Assembly: GCA_029259675.1 (NCBI GenBank)
Contig: JAJDES010000503.1
Coordinates: 1 to 34,496 of the forward strand
Direction: 5' to 3'
DNA: 34,496 nt
Origin: Planctomycetota bacterium
Lineage (GTDB): Bacteria > Planctomycetota > UBA1135 > GCA-002686595
A program made the position numbers and the translations under genes. Shown here piece by piece: positions 1 through 8,733 of the stretch (positions are counted from its first letter, which is position 1; the number at the start of each line of letters is the position of its first letter). The notes under the pieces were generated by a model. It worked only from the letters and a program-made list of their open reading frames with translations. It was not told where the DNA came from and ran no database searches.

Positions 1-2785
1 GGTCGAGCACAGTGCGCCCGGCCTCCGTGAATGTCCAGCCTTCACGTCGGATCTCGGTCTCTTGGGCACTGCTTGGGAGAATGTTTCCATTACTGCCCTG
101 TACGAAGGGCAGTTTCTCAATCGTCCACGTTTTCGCTCCGCTTGACTCCACGGGGGGTTGGGCGGTTTCGACGAACCAGGTCACCTTGTCGTTCCTATTG
201 CTGAGCAGGCGATAAACCGCGACCGTGCCGCTGCGCTGCGGATAGCCGCCCCCTTTGTGTATGGCCACCTGGAGCGATAGCTCCGCGCGCCAATCATCAA
301 ATGCGTCGCCGGACGCCACAGAGGGAATATTGAAATCGAGTTGGTTGCGGGCGTCATCATCACCGGTGTACCAGCGCTGGGCGTCCCAAAATTCATAGAG
401 CGAAGATTGCTCGCTGCTCGAAAACTCGATCGTTGATCCATCGCCCTCAAGAAAGCTTGTCCATGACGCCAGGGCATCGACACCCTTTAGGTCCTTGACC
501 TTCAACACGCCGCCCGATTCGTATTGGGTCTTCAACTCAGAAGTCAGGCGACCCAACAAAGTCATCAACACTTCGGGTCCGGCCAACTTCGCCAGTTCAA
601 TGGCGTTGCTCGGATCCTGTAAGGCAGAGCCCTGCGTGACCAAGGCCATACCCTCTTTGTTGGCATCCGCTAAGGCGCTTTCGCGAGACGCAATTTCTAA
701 CTCCAGTTGCGCAATTAGCTCCGTCAAGCGCTCGGCACGCTTGGGGTCTTCTTTGCCGGGCCCAACAACGGTCAACCACTCTTGAGATTCCACTTTGAAA
801 TCGGGTACGCCGGTAGCCGCTTTCGTCAACCGCGCACGAGCTTCAATCAACTTGCCGGAATCCATCTGACCCGACTTCTTTGCCAAATCGTAGGATTCGA
901 TATTTTCAGCAACGACAATTAAGTGCTCGAGCATGGCTCGCCCATCTCCAGCGCCCACGCTGAAATTGCCGGACTCCGCTGTGACATTGAGGGTCGATCG
1001 CGCCGAAACTCCCCGAAGCTTTTCGACCCAAGTCAGGATCTTATCAAAGCCGGCAGCCGCTACTGCTTGGGGTGTATCCTTGAAACGCAACTGAGCGTTG
1101 ATGTCTTCCAAATCCTGGTTGCGGAGCTCGAGCTTTCTGAGCTTTTCCTTCAAATCATCAAGTTGTGACTGAATCAGCATGTCACTGGCTTCGCCGACAG
1201 CTGTGTCTAGGGTCACAACGTCGCTCTGCTCACTAAGAGTTTGTTGCAGTGCAACAATATCGCCGTTGAGCTTTTCGATCGTGTCCTGCTTTGTTCCAAG
1301 CTGAGTATTCAACCCGGCAATCACCTTGTCCTTCTGGGTCAGCTCTTTTGATTTTTGATCTGCAAAGGTAGAGCGTTCGTTACCGATGTCCGTATTCAGG
1401 CGAGTAACAGAATCTTGCAAGTCCGTGATGCGCTGATCCTTTTGCTCAAGTTTCTCCTGCGTGTTGTTACCCGAGACAAAGATGTATGCGCCCTGGCCCA
1501 ATGTAGCCAACCCCAAGACACCCAACAGGAAACCCGTCCCCGCCGGCAATTCCGAGGGCATGCGGAAGGCTTTGGACTTCTCGATGGCATCGATGAACTC
1601 CTGTGCATTTTGGAAACGCTTCTCGCGATCCTTTTGCAGTGCCTTCTGCAGAATCTTTTGAATCGGCTTACTGAGGTGCCGCAACTCCGCGATCATCGGC
1701 GAGACCTTGGTCTCCAATAGCGATGTCACAACTTCCTTAACCGTCGTGCCTTGGAACGGGCGCGAACCGGTCAAGCATTCGTACATCATCACGCCGACCG
1801 AGAAGAGGTCCGAGCGCGGATCCAACCTTTGCCCCTGGGCCTGCTCCGGCGACATGTACATCGGCGTACCCGCAATTTGCCCGCCGACTTCCGCGGCCAA
1901 TCCCGCAATGCCGAAGTCGAGCAAGTGCACGCCCACGCCAAAGGGATTCTCATCCGTTTTGGAAACACGCGCCGCAAGCATGATGTTCGACGGCTTGATA
2001 TCGCGGTGAATGAAGCCCTGCTCTTGACCGCTTTGCAGCCCCATCAAAGTTTGACGCGCAATCTCCAGCGTGTGGCGCTCGTTTAGCGAGCCTTCACGCT
2101 TGAGCAATTGGTGCAAGTCTTCGCCCTCGACCAAGTCCATGGTCAGGTAGAGCTTGCCATCCTCCATCTGCCCGGTGTCGCGCACCTGCACAACGTTTTC
2201 CGAAACGAAGTTTTGCGCTGCGTGAATCTCCTGGAAGAAAAGCTGCCGGAAGCGCGGGTTGCGCGAAAAGCGCGGACGCAAAATTTTGAGCGCCAACTCG
2301 CGCCCTTCGATTTGGCGATCGCGCACATGGAAGACCTTGCCCATGCCGCCTTCGCCCAAAACCGAAATGACCTCGAAGCGCCCGGCAAAGACCTTCCCGG
2401 CCGACTTCGACTGCGGCTTGGAACGGACTCCACCAGTCGGCGGGCCAGCCGTCTCATCCGCGGATCGGGCGCCCCCGGAACTTGCGTGGGAGATGGTGCG
2501 GTCCTCGTTCATTCCAGCCGCGCCTGCGGTCGGCATAGTCGCATCGCCCGCGTCCCCATCGACACCTGAAGGCAAGGTCTGATCGCCCCCAAATTCGTCA
2601 CCTACTTCATCGTCCTCTACATCACTGTCCCCCATGATCGTGGCGGGCATGTCCTCAAAATCCTCATCGAAGTCGCCCGAACCCTCTCCGTCCGCCGAAT
2701 CTCCGGCGGTGATCGTCGCATCGAGCTCTTCGGATTCAGCAGTAAGTGTCTCGTCGATTTCCGGTTCTTCGCGCTCGGGACACAT
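1..2785 (-). CDS. Membrane-anchored Ser/Thr protein kinase (PknB-like), C-terminus cut by window edge
   Basis: Phosphorylates Ser/Thr on target proteins. About 928 residues are visible and the frame is open at base 1, so the C-terminus is missing. Residues 1-136 form an acidic tail. The kinase domain starts near 137, with glycine loop GEGGMGKV (144-151), ATP-binding Lys167, catalytic HRDIKPSN (260-267), DFG (290-292) and a GTPMYMSPE activation/P+1 segment. One hydrophobic span lies near 415-440, followed by a long coiled coil (about 445-530) and a periplasmic or lumenal domain I do not recognise. The ATG at 2785 is the first Met after the in-frame TAG at 2812-2810 and has a GGAG eight bases upstream. 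It diverges from the FHA gene, a common kinase partner. The tail repeats D-x-T-[I/L/M], which look like phospho-Thr sites (inference). The substrate is unknown. Confidence 0.95.
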   Translation of the reverse strand, partial: MCPEREEPEIDETLTAESEELDATITAGDSADGEGSGDFDEDFEDMPATIMGDSDVEDDEVGDEFGGDQTLPSGVDGDAGDATMPTAGAAGMNEDRTISHASSGGARSADETAGPPTGGVRSKPQSKSAGKVFAGRFEVISVLGEGGMGKVFHVRDRQIEGRELALKILRPRFSRNPRFRQLFFQEIHAAQNFVSENVVQVRDTGQMEDGKLYLTMDLVEGEDLHQLLKREGSLNERHTLEIARQTLMGLQSGQEQGFIHRDIKPSNIMLAARVSKTDENPFGVGVHLLDFGIAGLAAEVGGQIAGTPMYMSPEQAQGQRLDPRSDLFSVGVMMYECLTGSRPFQGTTVKEVVTSLLETKVSPMIAELRHLSKPIQKILQKALQKDREKRFQNAQEFIDAIEKSKAFRMPSELPAGTGFLLGVLGLATLGQGAYIFVSGNNTQEKLEQKDQRITDLQDSVTRLNTDIGNERSTFADQKSKELTQKDKVIAGLNTQLGTKQDTIEKLNGDIVALQQTLSEQSDVVTLDTAVGEASDMLIQSQLDDLKEKLRKLELRNQDLEDINAQLRFKDTPQAVAAAGFDKILTWVEKLRGVSARSTLNVTAESGNFSVGAGDGRAMLEHLIVVAENIESYDLAKKSGQMDSGKLIEARARLTKAATGVPDFKVESQEWLTVVGPGKEDPKRAERLTELIAQLELEIASRESALADANKEGMALVTQGSALQDPSNAIELAKLAGPEVLMTLLGRLTSELKTQYESGGVLKVKDLKGVDALASWTSFLEGDGSTIEFSSSEQSSLYEFWDAQRWYTGDDDARNQLDFNIPSVASGDAFDDWRAELSLQVAIHKGGGYPQRSGTVAVYRLLSNRNDKVTWFVETAQPPVESSGAKTWTIEKLPFVQGSNGNILPSSAQETEIRREGWTFTEAGRTVLD

Positions 2786-3227
2786 GTCGGGGACTCCAGC
2801 GAATGATGACTAATTAAATGGGAAAACAGGCTGATTGGATTGTAGGGCCTGACAACCCCAAGAAAAGGATCGGTCAGCGCCCGCAACCACGCCGTTCCTT
2901 ATCGGGCCAGTCTTCACAATCGCCTTAGTAGGATCGAGTGCAGCGGGGGCGCTACGCCCTTGTCGCGGCACCGAATTTTTTTCCGATACTCGAGCGCCGG
3001 CCCAAGCTCAGATGGCCGTCGCCAAGCCGCGGCAGGAAATTTCCGGCCTCCAGCGGACCGAAAGCGAGAATCCAAGCCCAAGATCGCCATCCACGCTTAG
3101 GAATCCCCCATTCGAGCCCCGAGGGATGGTTCTCCGCTCCCTTCCGGTGTTGGCTCAAAATGGCCTCCATGGCCTTCCCACCCATGTCGGCTACCATGTT
3201 AGGACCCCCCTCCCGAGGACCCATCCC
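2786..3227. other. Divergent intergenic region between kinase and FHA genes
   Basis: About 440 bases that should hold the divergent promoters. The stretch 2805-2850 is locally AT-richer. I see no convincing coding content; if the FHA gene starts at an upstream ATG (3012 or 3126) part of this region would be coding, but the translation there is Pro/Arg/Ser-rich and unlike an FHA N-terminus. No clear palindrome or terminator was found. Confidence 0.4.
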
Positions 3228-3860
3228 TTGTATCGCCTTCACATCAGCCAACCGGGCCAGCCCGACATCGAGCTAACCATCGACGAGCCCTGCATCACCT
3301 TTGGGCGCTCGGCCGATTGCGATGTCGTCATCAACCAGCCCTACGTAAGTAAGCGGCACGCAAAGTTATTCAACGGTGCCGTGATCGTCGACTTGGGTTC
3401 CAGCAACGGAACCTTCCTCGACGGAGAGCGCGTCGATTCCGACTTCATCTACGATCGAGAACTGACCTTGGGCCACGAGGATGTGGTTGTGGAAGTCGTT
3501 CCGCTGACCACAAGCGATGACAGTGAAGCGGCCACTCAAGTCGGCTTTGATAAATCGGCGGAGTTGAAGAAACGCGTGCGGCAATTGGAGAAAGAGCTGC
3601 GTACGTCCAAGGAAAAGATCGCGCTACGTGAAAAGGAACTGGTGGAGTTGCGCGAGAAAGCCGCCACCGACAGCTCTGCAACAGTGGCTTTGCCCAGTCA
3701 ACTGCTGGAGCTCACGCGAGAGGTTCTCGACCTCAAGAGCGAAAATCTCGACATGAAGCGCCAACTCCTGGATCAAGCCTCCGGCCTTAGCGGCGAATCC
3801 ACCCTGCGCCCCCCCGTCCCCGGCGAAACCAACGACACCCTCCGCCGCGAGCAATCCTGA
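3228..3860 (+). CDS. FHA domain protein with C-terminal coiled coil
   Basis: Phosphothreonine-binding adaptor, probably cytoplasmic. The FHA fold occupies nearly the whole N-terminal half, with FGRSADCDVVI, then SKRHAKL and DLGSSNGTFLDG. These match the conserved FHA phosphate-binding GRS, SxxH and NGT motifs. Two heptad-like segments follow (ELKKRVRQLEKELR and LLELTREVLDLKSENLDMKR), then a Pro-rich tail with two Thr-Leu sites. I chose TTG at 3228 because FHA homology begins right there and GAGG lies nine bases upstream. ATG at 3126 and 3012 are in frame but give a low-quality N-terminus, and the GAGGG before 3126 touches the start codon. Divergence from a Ser/Thr kinase suggests it reads that kinase's phosphorylation. 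Function is certain at domain level only. Confidence 0.85.
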   Translation: MYRLHISQPGQPDIELTIDEPCITFGRSADCDVVINQPYVSKRHAKLFNGAVIVDLGSSNGTFLDGERVDSDFIYDRELTLGHEDVVVEVVPLTTSDDSEAATQVGFDKSAELKKRVRQLEKELRTSKEKIALREKELVELREKAATDSSATVALPSQLLELTREVLDLKSENLDMKRQLLDQASGLSGESTLRPPVPGETNDTLRREQS

Positions 3861-4179
3861 ACGCGCCACGGCAGCGCACGCCCCCCTCAAAAAAAGGCAT
3901 CGAATCGCTATTGGGCGAAGAGGTTGGCTTCCGCGCTTGAAGGAGGGAGTTCCTGAAAAAACTCAAGCCGTTGGTGCCCAAAGCAGCCCAAGGCCGTTCG
4001 GATCCGCGACCGCCCGCTTGGTTTGGAGTCATGAGAGGAGCTACATTGAGTAGCAGCGGAATATCGCGGACCGGCCCTGGAACCAGGCTTCCCCTGCGCC
4101 TTTCAGCGGTACAGCACATGCGCCCCGACCTCAGGCCAAATCGCAAGCATTCGTCCCGGCGTGGTGAGGAGCAACGACG
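3861..4179. other. Intergenic region, no gene seen
   Basis: About 320 bases between the FHA gene and the GT-C gene. A short open frame (3971-4222) has no recognisable motif and overlaps the next gene. A GAGGAG ribosome-binding site at 4166-4171 belongs to the following gene. No terminator with a U-tract was found. Confidence 0.4.
4166..4171 (+). promoter_or_regulatory. Ribosome binding site GAGGAG supporting a TTG start
   Basis: GAGGAG lies exactly eight bases before TTG at 4180. This spacing decides the start of the membrane glycosyltransferase; the later in-frame TTG codons (4210, 4219) have weaker or more distant purine tracts. Confidence 0.6.
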
Positions 4180-5838
4180 TTGTCTCGCGACCATCGCCTG
4201 CGCAGGGGATTGCCAGCATTGAATAACTCCGAATCAGAAACACTGAGCCGGAACACGGAGCGGCTGTTGCTGCTCCTGGCTTGCGTCGCCACGGGGTTGG
4301 CTAAGTACTGGGTTAGTGCTGAACGGACTGTGGTCGGTTATGGGGATTTGGCGCACTACACAACTCTCGCGCGCAACTTGGCGCAGGGTGAGGGCATGTG
4401 GGTCAACTACATTGCCACCTGGCTTTCGGAACCGGATGGGTTGCCGGTGCAAGGAGCCAGTTACTGGATGCCCATGCCGGCACTGATCGCATCCTTGGGC
4501 ATGCTCGTGGCGGGCAGCACGAGTTTTGTTGCCGGCAAGCTCGCGATCATTGTGTTGACGAGCGTTGCTCCCCTGATCACCTACGGGCTCGCGCGCGAAC
4601 TTTGGAATGACCGGCGCTTGGGGCTTTTGGGAGCTTGGCTGACCGCGTTTCTGCACGCCTTCCTTTACACGGGCGCCGTTCCCGTCACCCATGGGCCCGC
4701 CTTGGTTTTTGGTGCGGGCAGCCTTTGGGCCATTGCCGCCAGTTTGCGCGACAGGCGCTATTTGCCCGTGGCCGGAATCCTGATCGCCATGGCCCAACTC
4801 AATCGCGCAGATGGCGTTTTTTGGTGGTTGGCCCTGATCGTTTGTTTTCGCTTCGCTGCAAACGCGCGCAAGTCCTGGCTTGCACTTTGGCCCGCTGCGC
4901 TCGGCTACAGCTTAGCCATGGCGCCCTTCTGGATTTACAACAGCCTGACCCTGGGCAGCCCCATGCCCGGTTCGCTGATGAACGCGGCTCTGCTAACCAA
5001 TTACAGTGAGCTGTACTTTTTGCCGGAGCAACTGTCACTTGAACGCTACTTGGATCAGGGACCGCTTGAAATCCTCCAACAAAAACTCGGCACCGCGGGC
5101 AAGAACAGCTGGGCCTTCCTTACCGGTCTAGCGACCGGCGGTGAGCGAACCGGCGGAAAGCACCTGCACACCTATGGTCCGCACATTTTGGTGACTCTCT
5201 TCCTATTGGGCTCCAAGCGGCTTTTGCGTCGGGAATTGCTGGGGTTTTGGGTCTACGCTCTGGCGACCTTCGCGCTCTACACCGTGGTCTTCACCCACTC
5301 GGGGCGCACCTCATTCCGTGCGGTCATGTTTGCGCTCTACCCGATCCAAATACTCTGCGCTGCGGGCAGTTTGCTTTGGATTCTCGATAGGATTTTTGTC
5401 CACAAGCCCAAAATCAAACTCGCCGCGGGAATAGCGAGTGTCTTGCTTTTCGCTGCAATCGGATTGCTGGAAGCGAAGCCTGCCGCCAACCGCAAGGCCG
5501 CAGCGGCGAAGCAAATGCAAGTGGCCAACACGCTCTTTCTGGAAGAGGTCATTCGCCCGGCCGGGCTCGAAGACTCGCTCCTGCTCGTCTCCCACGACTC
5601 CGTTCATGCTCTGCACGCGCACACGGGCTTGCGCGTGGCGTCCATCCCCCTATCAAGCGAAAGCGAGCTGCGTGCAGCCGCTAGTCGGATTGGGGCCACG
5701 CACTTGGTTATCGACGATCAAGCGCCGAAGAGTCCCGACTGGAACACGTTAGAAGAAATTCGCGCGAACCCCGCCTATACGCGCGTGGTCAGCAAGAGAA
5801 TGGGCAAACGCAAAGTCGAGATCTACCGCTTGCCGTAG
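4180..5838 (+). CDS. GT-C fold membrane glycosyltransferase (ArnT/PMT-like)
   Basis: Predicted integral membrane glycosyltransferase of 552 residues that would use a polyprenyl-phosphate sugar donor. The N-terminal span (LLLLLACVATGLAKYW) is followed by a first periplasmic loop containing YGDLAHYTTLARNLAQGEG, which resembles the Asp-containing catalytic loop of RgtA/ArnT/PMT proteins. About ten further hydrophobic segments run to roughly residue 425. A soluble C-terminal domain of about 120 residues follows. The acceptor is unknown. It stands alone on the plus strand and converges on the M48 protease with only 15 bases between stop codons. The family is assigned from topology and loop motif; exact substrate cannot be read from sequence. 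Confidence 0.8.
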   Translation: MSRDHRLRRGLPALNNSESETLSRNTERLLLLLACVATGLAKYWVSAERTVVGYGDLAHYTTLARNLAQGEGMWVNYIATWLSEPDGLPVQGASYWMPMPALIASLGMLVAGSTSFVAGKLAIIVLTSVAPLITYGLARELWNDRRLGLLGAWLTAFLHAFLYTGAVPVTHGPALVFGAGSLWAIAASLRDRRYLPVAGILIAMAQLNRADGVFWWLALIVCFRFAANARKSWLALWPAALGYSLAMAPFWIYNSLTLGSPMPGSLMNAALLTNYSELYFLPEQLSLERYLDQGPLEILQQKLGTAGKNSWAFLTGLATGGERTGGKHLHTYGPHILVTLFLLGSKRLLRRELLGFWVYALATFALYTVVFTHSGRTSFRAVMFALYPIQILCAAGSLLWILDRIFVHKPKIKLAAGIASVLLFAAIGLLEAKPAANRKAAAAKQMQVANTLFLEEVIRPAGLEDSLLLVSHDSVHALHAHTGLRVASIPLSSESELRAAASRIGATHLVIDDQAPKSPDWNTLEEIRANPAYTRVVSKRMGKRKVEIYRLP

Positions 5839-5853
5839 GCACCTGGCAGTAAA

Positions 5854-6630
5854 TCAATGGCTTTGGCTCTGCAGCTCATTGCGCAAGCCCTGCAAACGCT
5901 CCAATCGCTCCTTGGCCAAGGGATGCGTGGACAAGAAGTCCATTCCTTCGGCACCTGACCCATCGGCGTGCCGCAACATGTACTCAAAGAACTCGAGTAC
6001 ATCGTCCGTGTCTTCAAAGATTCGAGCGACGAGTTCGAACGCGAATTGATCGGCCTCGAACTCTTGATTGCGCGACCAGCTCAAGCTTTCGAGTTCCGAG
6101 GCTTGATCAACAATCGAACTCGCCTCCGAACCGAACAACAAGTACATGCAAGTGTCCAAAATCAAAGTGCGCCCCATTTGCTTGAGCACATGCCGGTTTT
6201 GGATATGCCCCAGCTCGTGGGCAAGAACCATAGCGAGACCGGCTTCGCTCGTCACTTCGCGCAGCATCCCGTTCGTAACGCCAACCACACCGCCCAAGAG
6301 AGCAACGGCGTTCGGATCGTCATCCGGTAAACGCACCAGCCGGTAGTCGAGCGGTCGCAATTCAGACTCGTTCACCAATCGCTTGAAAAGAGCTTTGGTC
6401 TCCTCGGGAGGATCGAGAGCATCGGGTATATCGAAAGCGACCATTCTGGCCTCCCATCGATCGGGTACGAAGCCCGCCATTGCTTGCCCTAACCAACCGA
6501 GAAAAAGGTAGGCAATGGCGATCGTCACTACGACGATTGCGAAGTAGCGCAGTTTTTCTCCCCACGCGCCGATCCCGCGCGAGACATCTGCAGTTTCGCA
6601 AAGCTCTTTTGCAACGAACTTAGGCTGCAT
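5854..6630 (-). CDS. M48 family zinc metalloprotease, membrane-anchored
   Basis: Predicted zinc endopeptidase of 258 residues. One hydrophobic span (about 29-50) anchors it. The active site is HELGH (His138, Glu139, His142), and the third ligand is probably Glu190 in the sequence EFEAD, with Asp194 as the family's conserved acid. A C-terminal STHPLAKERL segment (about 235-244) is typical of M48 peptidases, where the substrate-site His lies. It is shorter than HtpX or BepA and has no TPRs, so it may act in envelope protein turnover. The start at 6630 gives a sensible N-terminus; I saw no strong ribosome-binding site. It shares strand with the YbjQ-like genes upstream, which may form a loose operon. 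Confidence 0.9.
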   Translation of the reverse strand: MQPKFVAKELCETADVSRGIGAWGEKLRYFAIVVVTIAIAYLFLGWLGQAMAGFVPDRWEARMVAFDIPDALDPPEETKALFKRLVNESELRPLDYRLVRLPDDDPNAVALLGGVVGVTNGMLREVTSEAGLAMVLAHELGHIQNRHVLKQMGRTLILDTCMYLLFGSEASSIVDQASELESLSWSRNQEFEADQFAFELVARIFEDTDDVLEFFEYMLRHADGSGAEGMDFLSTHPLAKERLERLQGLRNELQSQSH

Positions 6631-6683
6631 GGATCAAGGATCGCAAGGAGTCCCGGCTGCAGCGAATCGTCAGCACTCTGCGT

Positions 6684-7157
6684 TTACGGTTTCGCGTAGG
6701 TAATCGCAGTACCGAAGGCCACGACCTCCATACAGCCGATGGACTTGTTTTGGCCGTTGGAAAGGGTCGAAGTCATCAAGCGACAATTAACAAAGGCATC
6801 CGCATCGGGATGCGATTCCTTCATGCGCAACCACGCTTCGCGCCGTCCGCGATCGATCACCGATGAGTACGAGCGTATCTCCCCGCCGAAAATTCGGCGA
6901 AAAGCCATCATCAGCCTTTTGAAGTGATCCACTGAAACAACAACGGCACCGATGCAAAGCTCTGCGTTATCGATTGAATTGGGGTCACCCATGCTCTTGC
7001 CGGAAATGGCCGGTATGGAAACCCAGCGCTTCTCTCGCCGGCGAATCGATTTGTAGTGTCGCAACTCTGCAATGCGCCCGGCCACCAATCCGACCAAAAG
7101 GGCCAGCAGGGGTAGGACGAAGATCAGGAGTTCGAAATTACTATTTCCGTTTCCCAT
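6684..7157 (-). CDS. YbjQ (UPF0145) family protein with N-terminal membrane anchor
   Basis: 157 residues. An N-terminal hydrophobic span (about 9-27, rich in Leu, Val and Ala) is followed by a basic stretch and then the YbjQ-type domain. The domain shows FGGEIRSYSSVIDRGRREAW and ends in the usual C-terminal strand VVAFGTAITYAK. The family is described as putative heavy-metal binding, pentamer-forming, with no firmly known role. The ATG lies three bases after the stop of the upstream YbjQ gene, with GGAG nearby, so the two look like an operon of paralogues. This copy keeps the Tyr after GGEI that is replaced by a stop codon in the upstream paralogue. Confidence 0.75.
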   Translation of the reverse strand: MGNGNSNFELLIFVLPLLALLVGLVAGRIAELRHYKSIRRREKRWVSIPAISGKSMGDPNSIDNAELCIGAVVVSVDHFKRLMMAFRRIFGGEIRSYSSVIDRGRREAWLRMKESHPDADAFVNCRLMTSTLSNGQNKSIGCMEVVAFGTAITYAKP

Positions 7158-7160
7158 GAC

Positions 7161-7475
7161 CTACTCCACTCGAACGGCTGTCCCGTAGGCCAAAATTTCC
7201 GCCGCCCCCTGGGCCACGGAAGATGTAGAGAAACGCACATTGGTCACCGCGTTGGCTCCGAGCTCTTTCGCTTGGGCCATCATGCGACGGGTCGCCTCCG
7301 AGCGCGCTTCCACCAACAACTCGGTCTAGCCCTTGAGCTCGCCACCGACGATGTTCTTCAATCCCGCCATAAAGTCGCGACCAATGTGCTTGGCCCGGAT
7401 GGTGCTGCCCTGCACCAATCCGTAATGCTCCAATATCTGGCGACCGGGAACATTTTCCACGTTTGTCAAGATCAC
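7161..7475 (-). pseudogene. YbjQ (UPF0145) family gene interrupted by an in-frame amber codon
   Basis: Reading from GTG at 7475 (GAGG seven bases upstream) gives a standard YbjQ N-terminus: TNVENVPGRQILEHYGLVQG, then GRDFMAGLKNIVGGELKG. Codon 50 is TAG (bases 7328-7326). The same frame then continues with TELLVEARSEATRRMMAQAK, LGANAVTNVRFSTSS and ILAYGTAVRVE up to TAG at 7163-7161. Total length of 104 codons matches the family (about 105). The interrupted codon sits where YbjQ proteins usually carry Tyr (GG-x-x-x-x-Y), so a single TAC/TAT to TAG change explains it. It could be a pseudogene, a sequencing error or read-through. Confidence 0.8.
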
Positions 7476-7627
7476 TGCTTTGCCTCTACTTTGTTTGCGA
7501 GTCCATTTAAAACGGGATGCTTATTGCCCCAGTTCTGATCACTCAATCGATTTGTGTGACGCCACCTCTGTCTTCTTTACTCAAGATGCGGGCTTGCTCC
7601 CTGAATGTTGCTGCGCATTTAGCCTCT

Positions 7628-8242
7628 TCACTGCATGCCAATGAAGAGCACTTGCAAGAAGCCGATCAGGACTCCCAACACAGCGCCCCAAATCTCGATC
7701 GCACGCAGTTCGCGCGAAGCGACCTCCAAAACCAATTCCTCAAGCCGTTCGACGGGAAACGCCTCTACCTTTTCGGTAACGATTTTCTTGATGTCGAGGC
7801 CGTCTTCCACAGCTCCTTCGATCTCTTTGAAAATCATCTCCTTCTTGGCCAAGATCCCGCGCACGACCGAAGCCTGCAAGTCTTCAATGCGGTCGTCGGT
7901 CAAGAAGCTGCCTACCAGGGGCATATTCTTGAGCTGTTCCACCTTTTTGCTCAGCCCCTGCTTGACCGCGCCGCCGATCACGCGTTCGAGATCGATGCCG
8001 TCAAGTGCGGCCATGATGTCATCGTGACCGACCAAGTGCTTGCCGACGACATTCCCGATGCTGCGCGAAAGGTCTTTTTGGCGCCGACCAATCAAGCCCT
8101 GAAGCTTGAACCCCATCACATTCACAGGAGCGATGGGTCGAAAGATCATCTTCACCGCAATGCGGTTGGTGATGTACCCGATCAATCCCCCGGTCAGGGG
8201 AACGACAATCCAAGTGCTGGGGCTGAGTTCCATGGAGAGCAC
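7628..8242 (-). CDS. DUF445 family membrane protein
   Basis: 204 residues. The N-terminal segment WIVVPLTGGLIGYITNRIAVKMIFRP is the hallmark of the DUF445 family (a hydrophobic segment with G-x-x-T-N-x-x-A-x-K-M-x-F). The middle is a helical amphipathic region, and a second span ends the protein (IWGAVLGVLIGFLQVLFIG). Family members are inner-membrane proteins of unknown function. GTG at 8242 is the furthest start; ATG at 8233 is an equally good choice, and neither has a well-placed ribosome-binding site. It is on the same strand as the YbjQ pair, 150 bases upstream of them. Confidence 0.85.
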   Translation of the reverse strand: MLSMELSPSTWIVVPLTGGLIGYITNRIAVKMIFRPIAPVNVMGFKLQGLIGRRQKDLSRSIGNVVGKHLVGHDDIMAALDGIDLERVIGGAVKQGLSKKVEQLKNMPLVGSFLTDDRIEDLQASVVRGILAKKEMIFKEIEGAVEDGLDIKKIVTEKVEAFPVERLEELVLEVASRELRAIEIWGAVLGVLIGFLQVLFIGMQ

Positions 8243-8421
8243 AAGATAGCGGCCAGCTCCCTCCGCCCCAACGGCATCCCTGGGCTAACTGGCCGTGGAT
8301 GCACCCTGGCCGTCGAATCCCCGAGGGATCGTCGACAGGCGATGGCTGAACGCGGCATGGGCATCGGTCCCAACTACCACACGCTGCGGCCCAATACGGC
8401 TGCCCTACCTCGGAAGGATTG

Positions 8422-8638
8422 TGAACTGACTTGCTTTAGTGGGTTTCATTGCGTTGCAAGTGGGCACAACCACTTCTGTGCAATCAACTTGCATCTTCGC
8501 CCAGGTGGAGCAGGCCCTCCTGAATAGGCTCTTGTGCTGGGGCCTCCACAAATCGCCATTCTCTGACGCTGGGCTGGGCTTTGGATGCCGCCGCCGCCGA
8601 GGTCTGAACGAAGAAACCCACTAAAGGTAGTCAGTTCA
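8422..8638. mobile_element. MITE-like element: 26-bp terminal inverted repeats with 9-bp flanking duplication
   Basis: Left end 8422-8447 and right end 8613-8638 form a 26-bp inverted repeat with two mismatches. The repeat seems to continue inward with small gaps (ATTGCGTT against TTCGTT). Immediately outside lie GAAGGATTG (8413-8421) and GAAGGGTTG (8639-8647), a direct repeat with 8 of 9 bases equal, as expected of an aged target-site duplication. The 217-bp body has no plausible transposase frame, but an internal stem pairs 8505-8509 with 8545-8549 and 8513-8517 with 8540-8544. The structure fits a non-autonomous derivative of an insertion sequence. The parent family cannot be named from here. 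Confidence 0.65.
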
Positions 8639-8733
8639 GAAGGGTTGCCCGAGTCGGCGCCCTCAGCCATGGCCCCGCGGCCGCGGACCTCAGCCGAACC
8701 CACTCGCTCTGCGCTCCCTGGCTCCAGCTTTTA

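Noticed and set aside
3012-3227. Earlier starts (ATG 3012 or 3126) of the FHA gene
   Set aside because: Pro/Arg-rich translation without FHA homology; TTG 3228 begins at the conserved domain with GAGG at suitable distance. Not excluded by direct data.
7517-8527. Plus-strand frame opposite the DUF445 gene
   Set aside because: Antisense shadow; the minus-strand protein has the DUF445 signature, and the plus frame runs into the MITE-like element.
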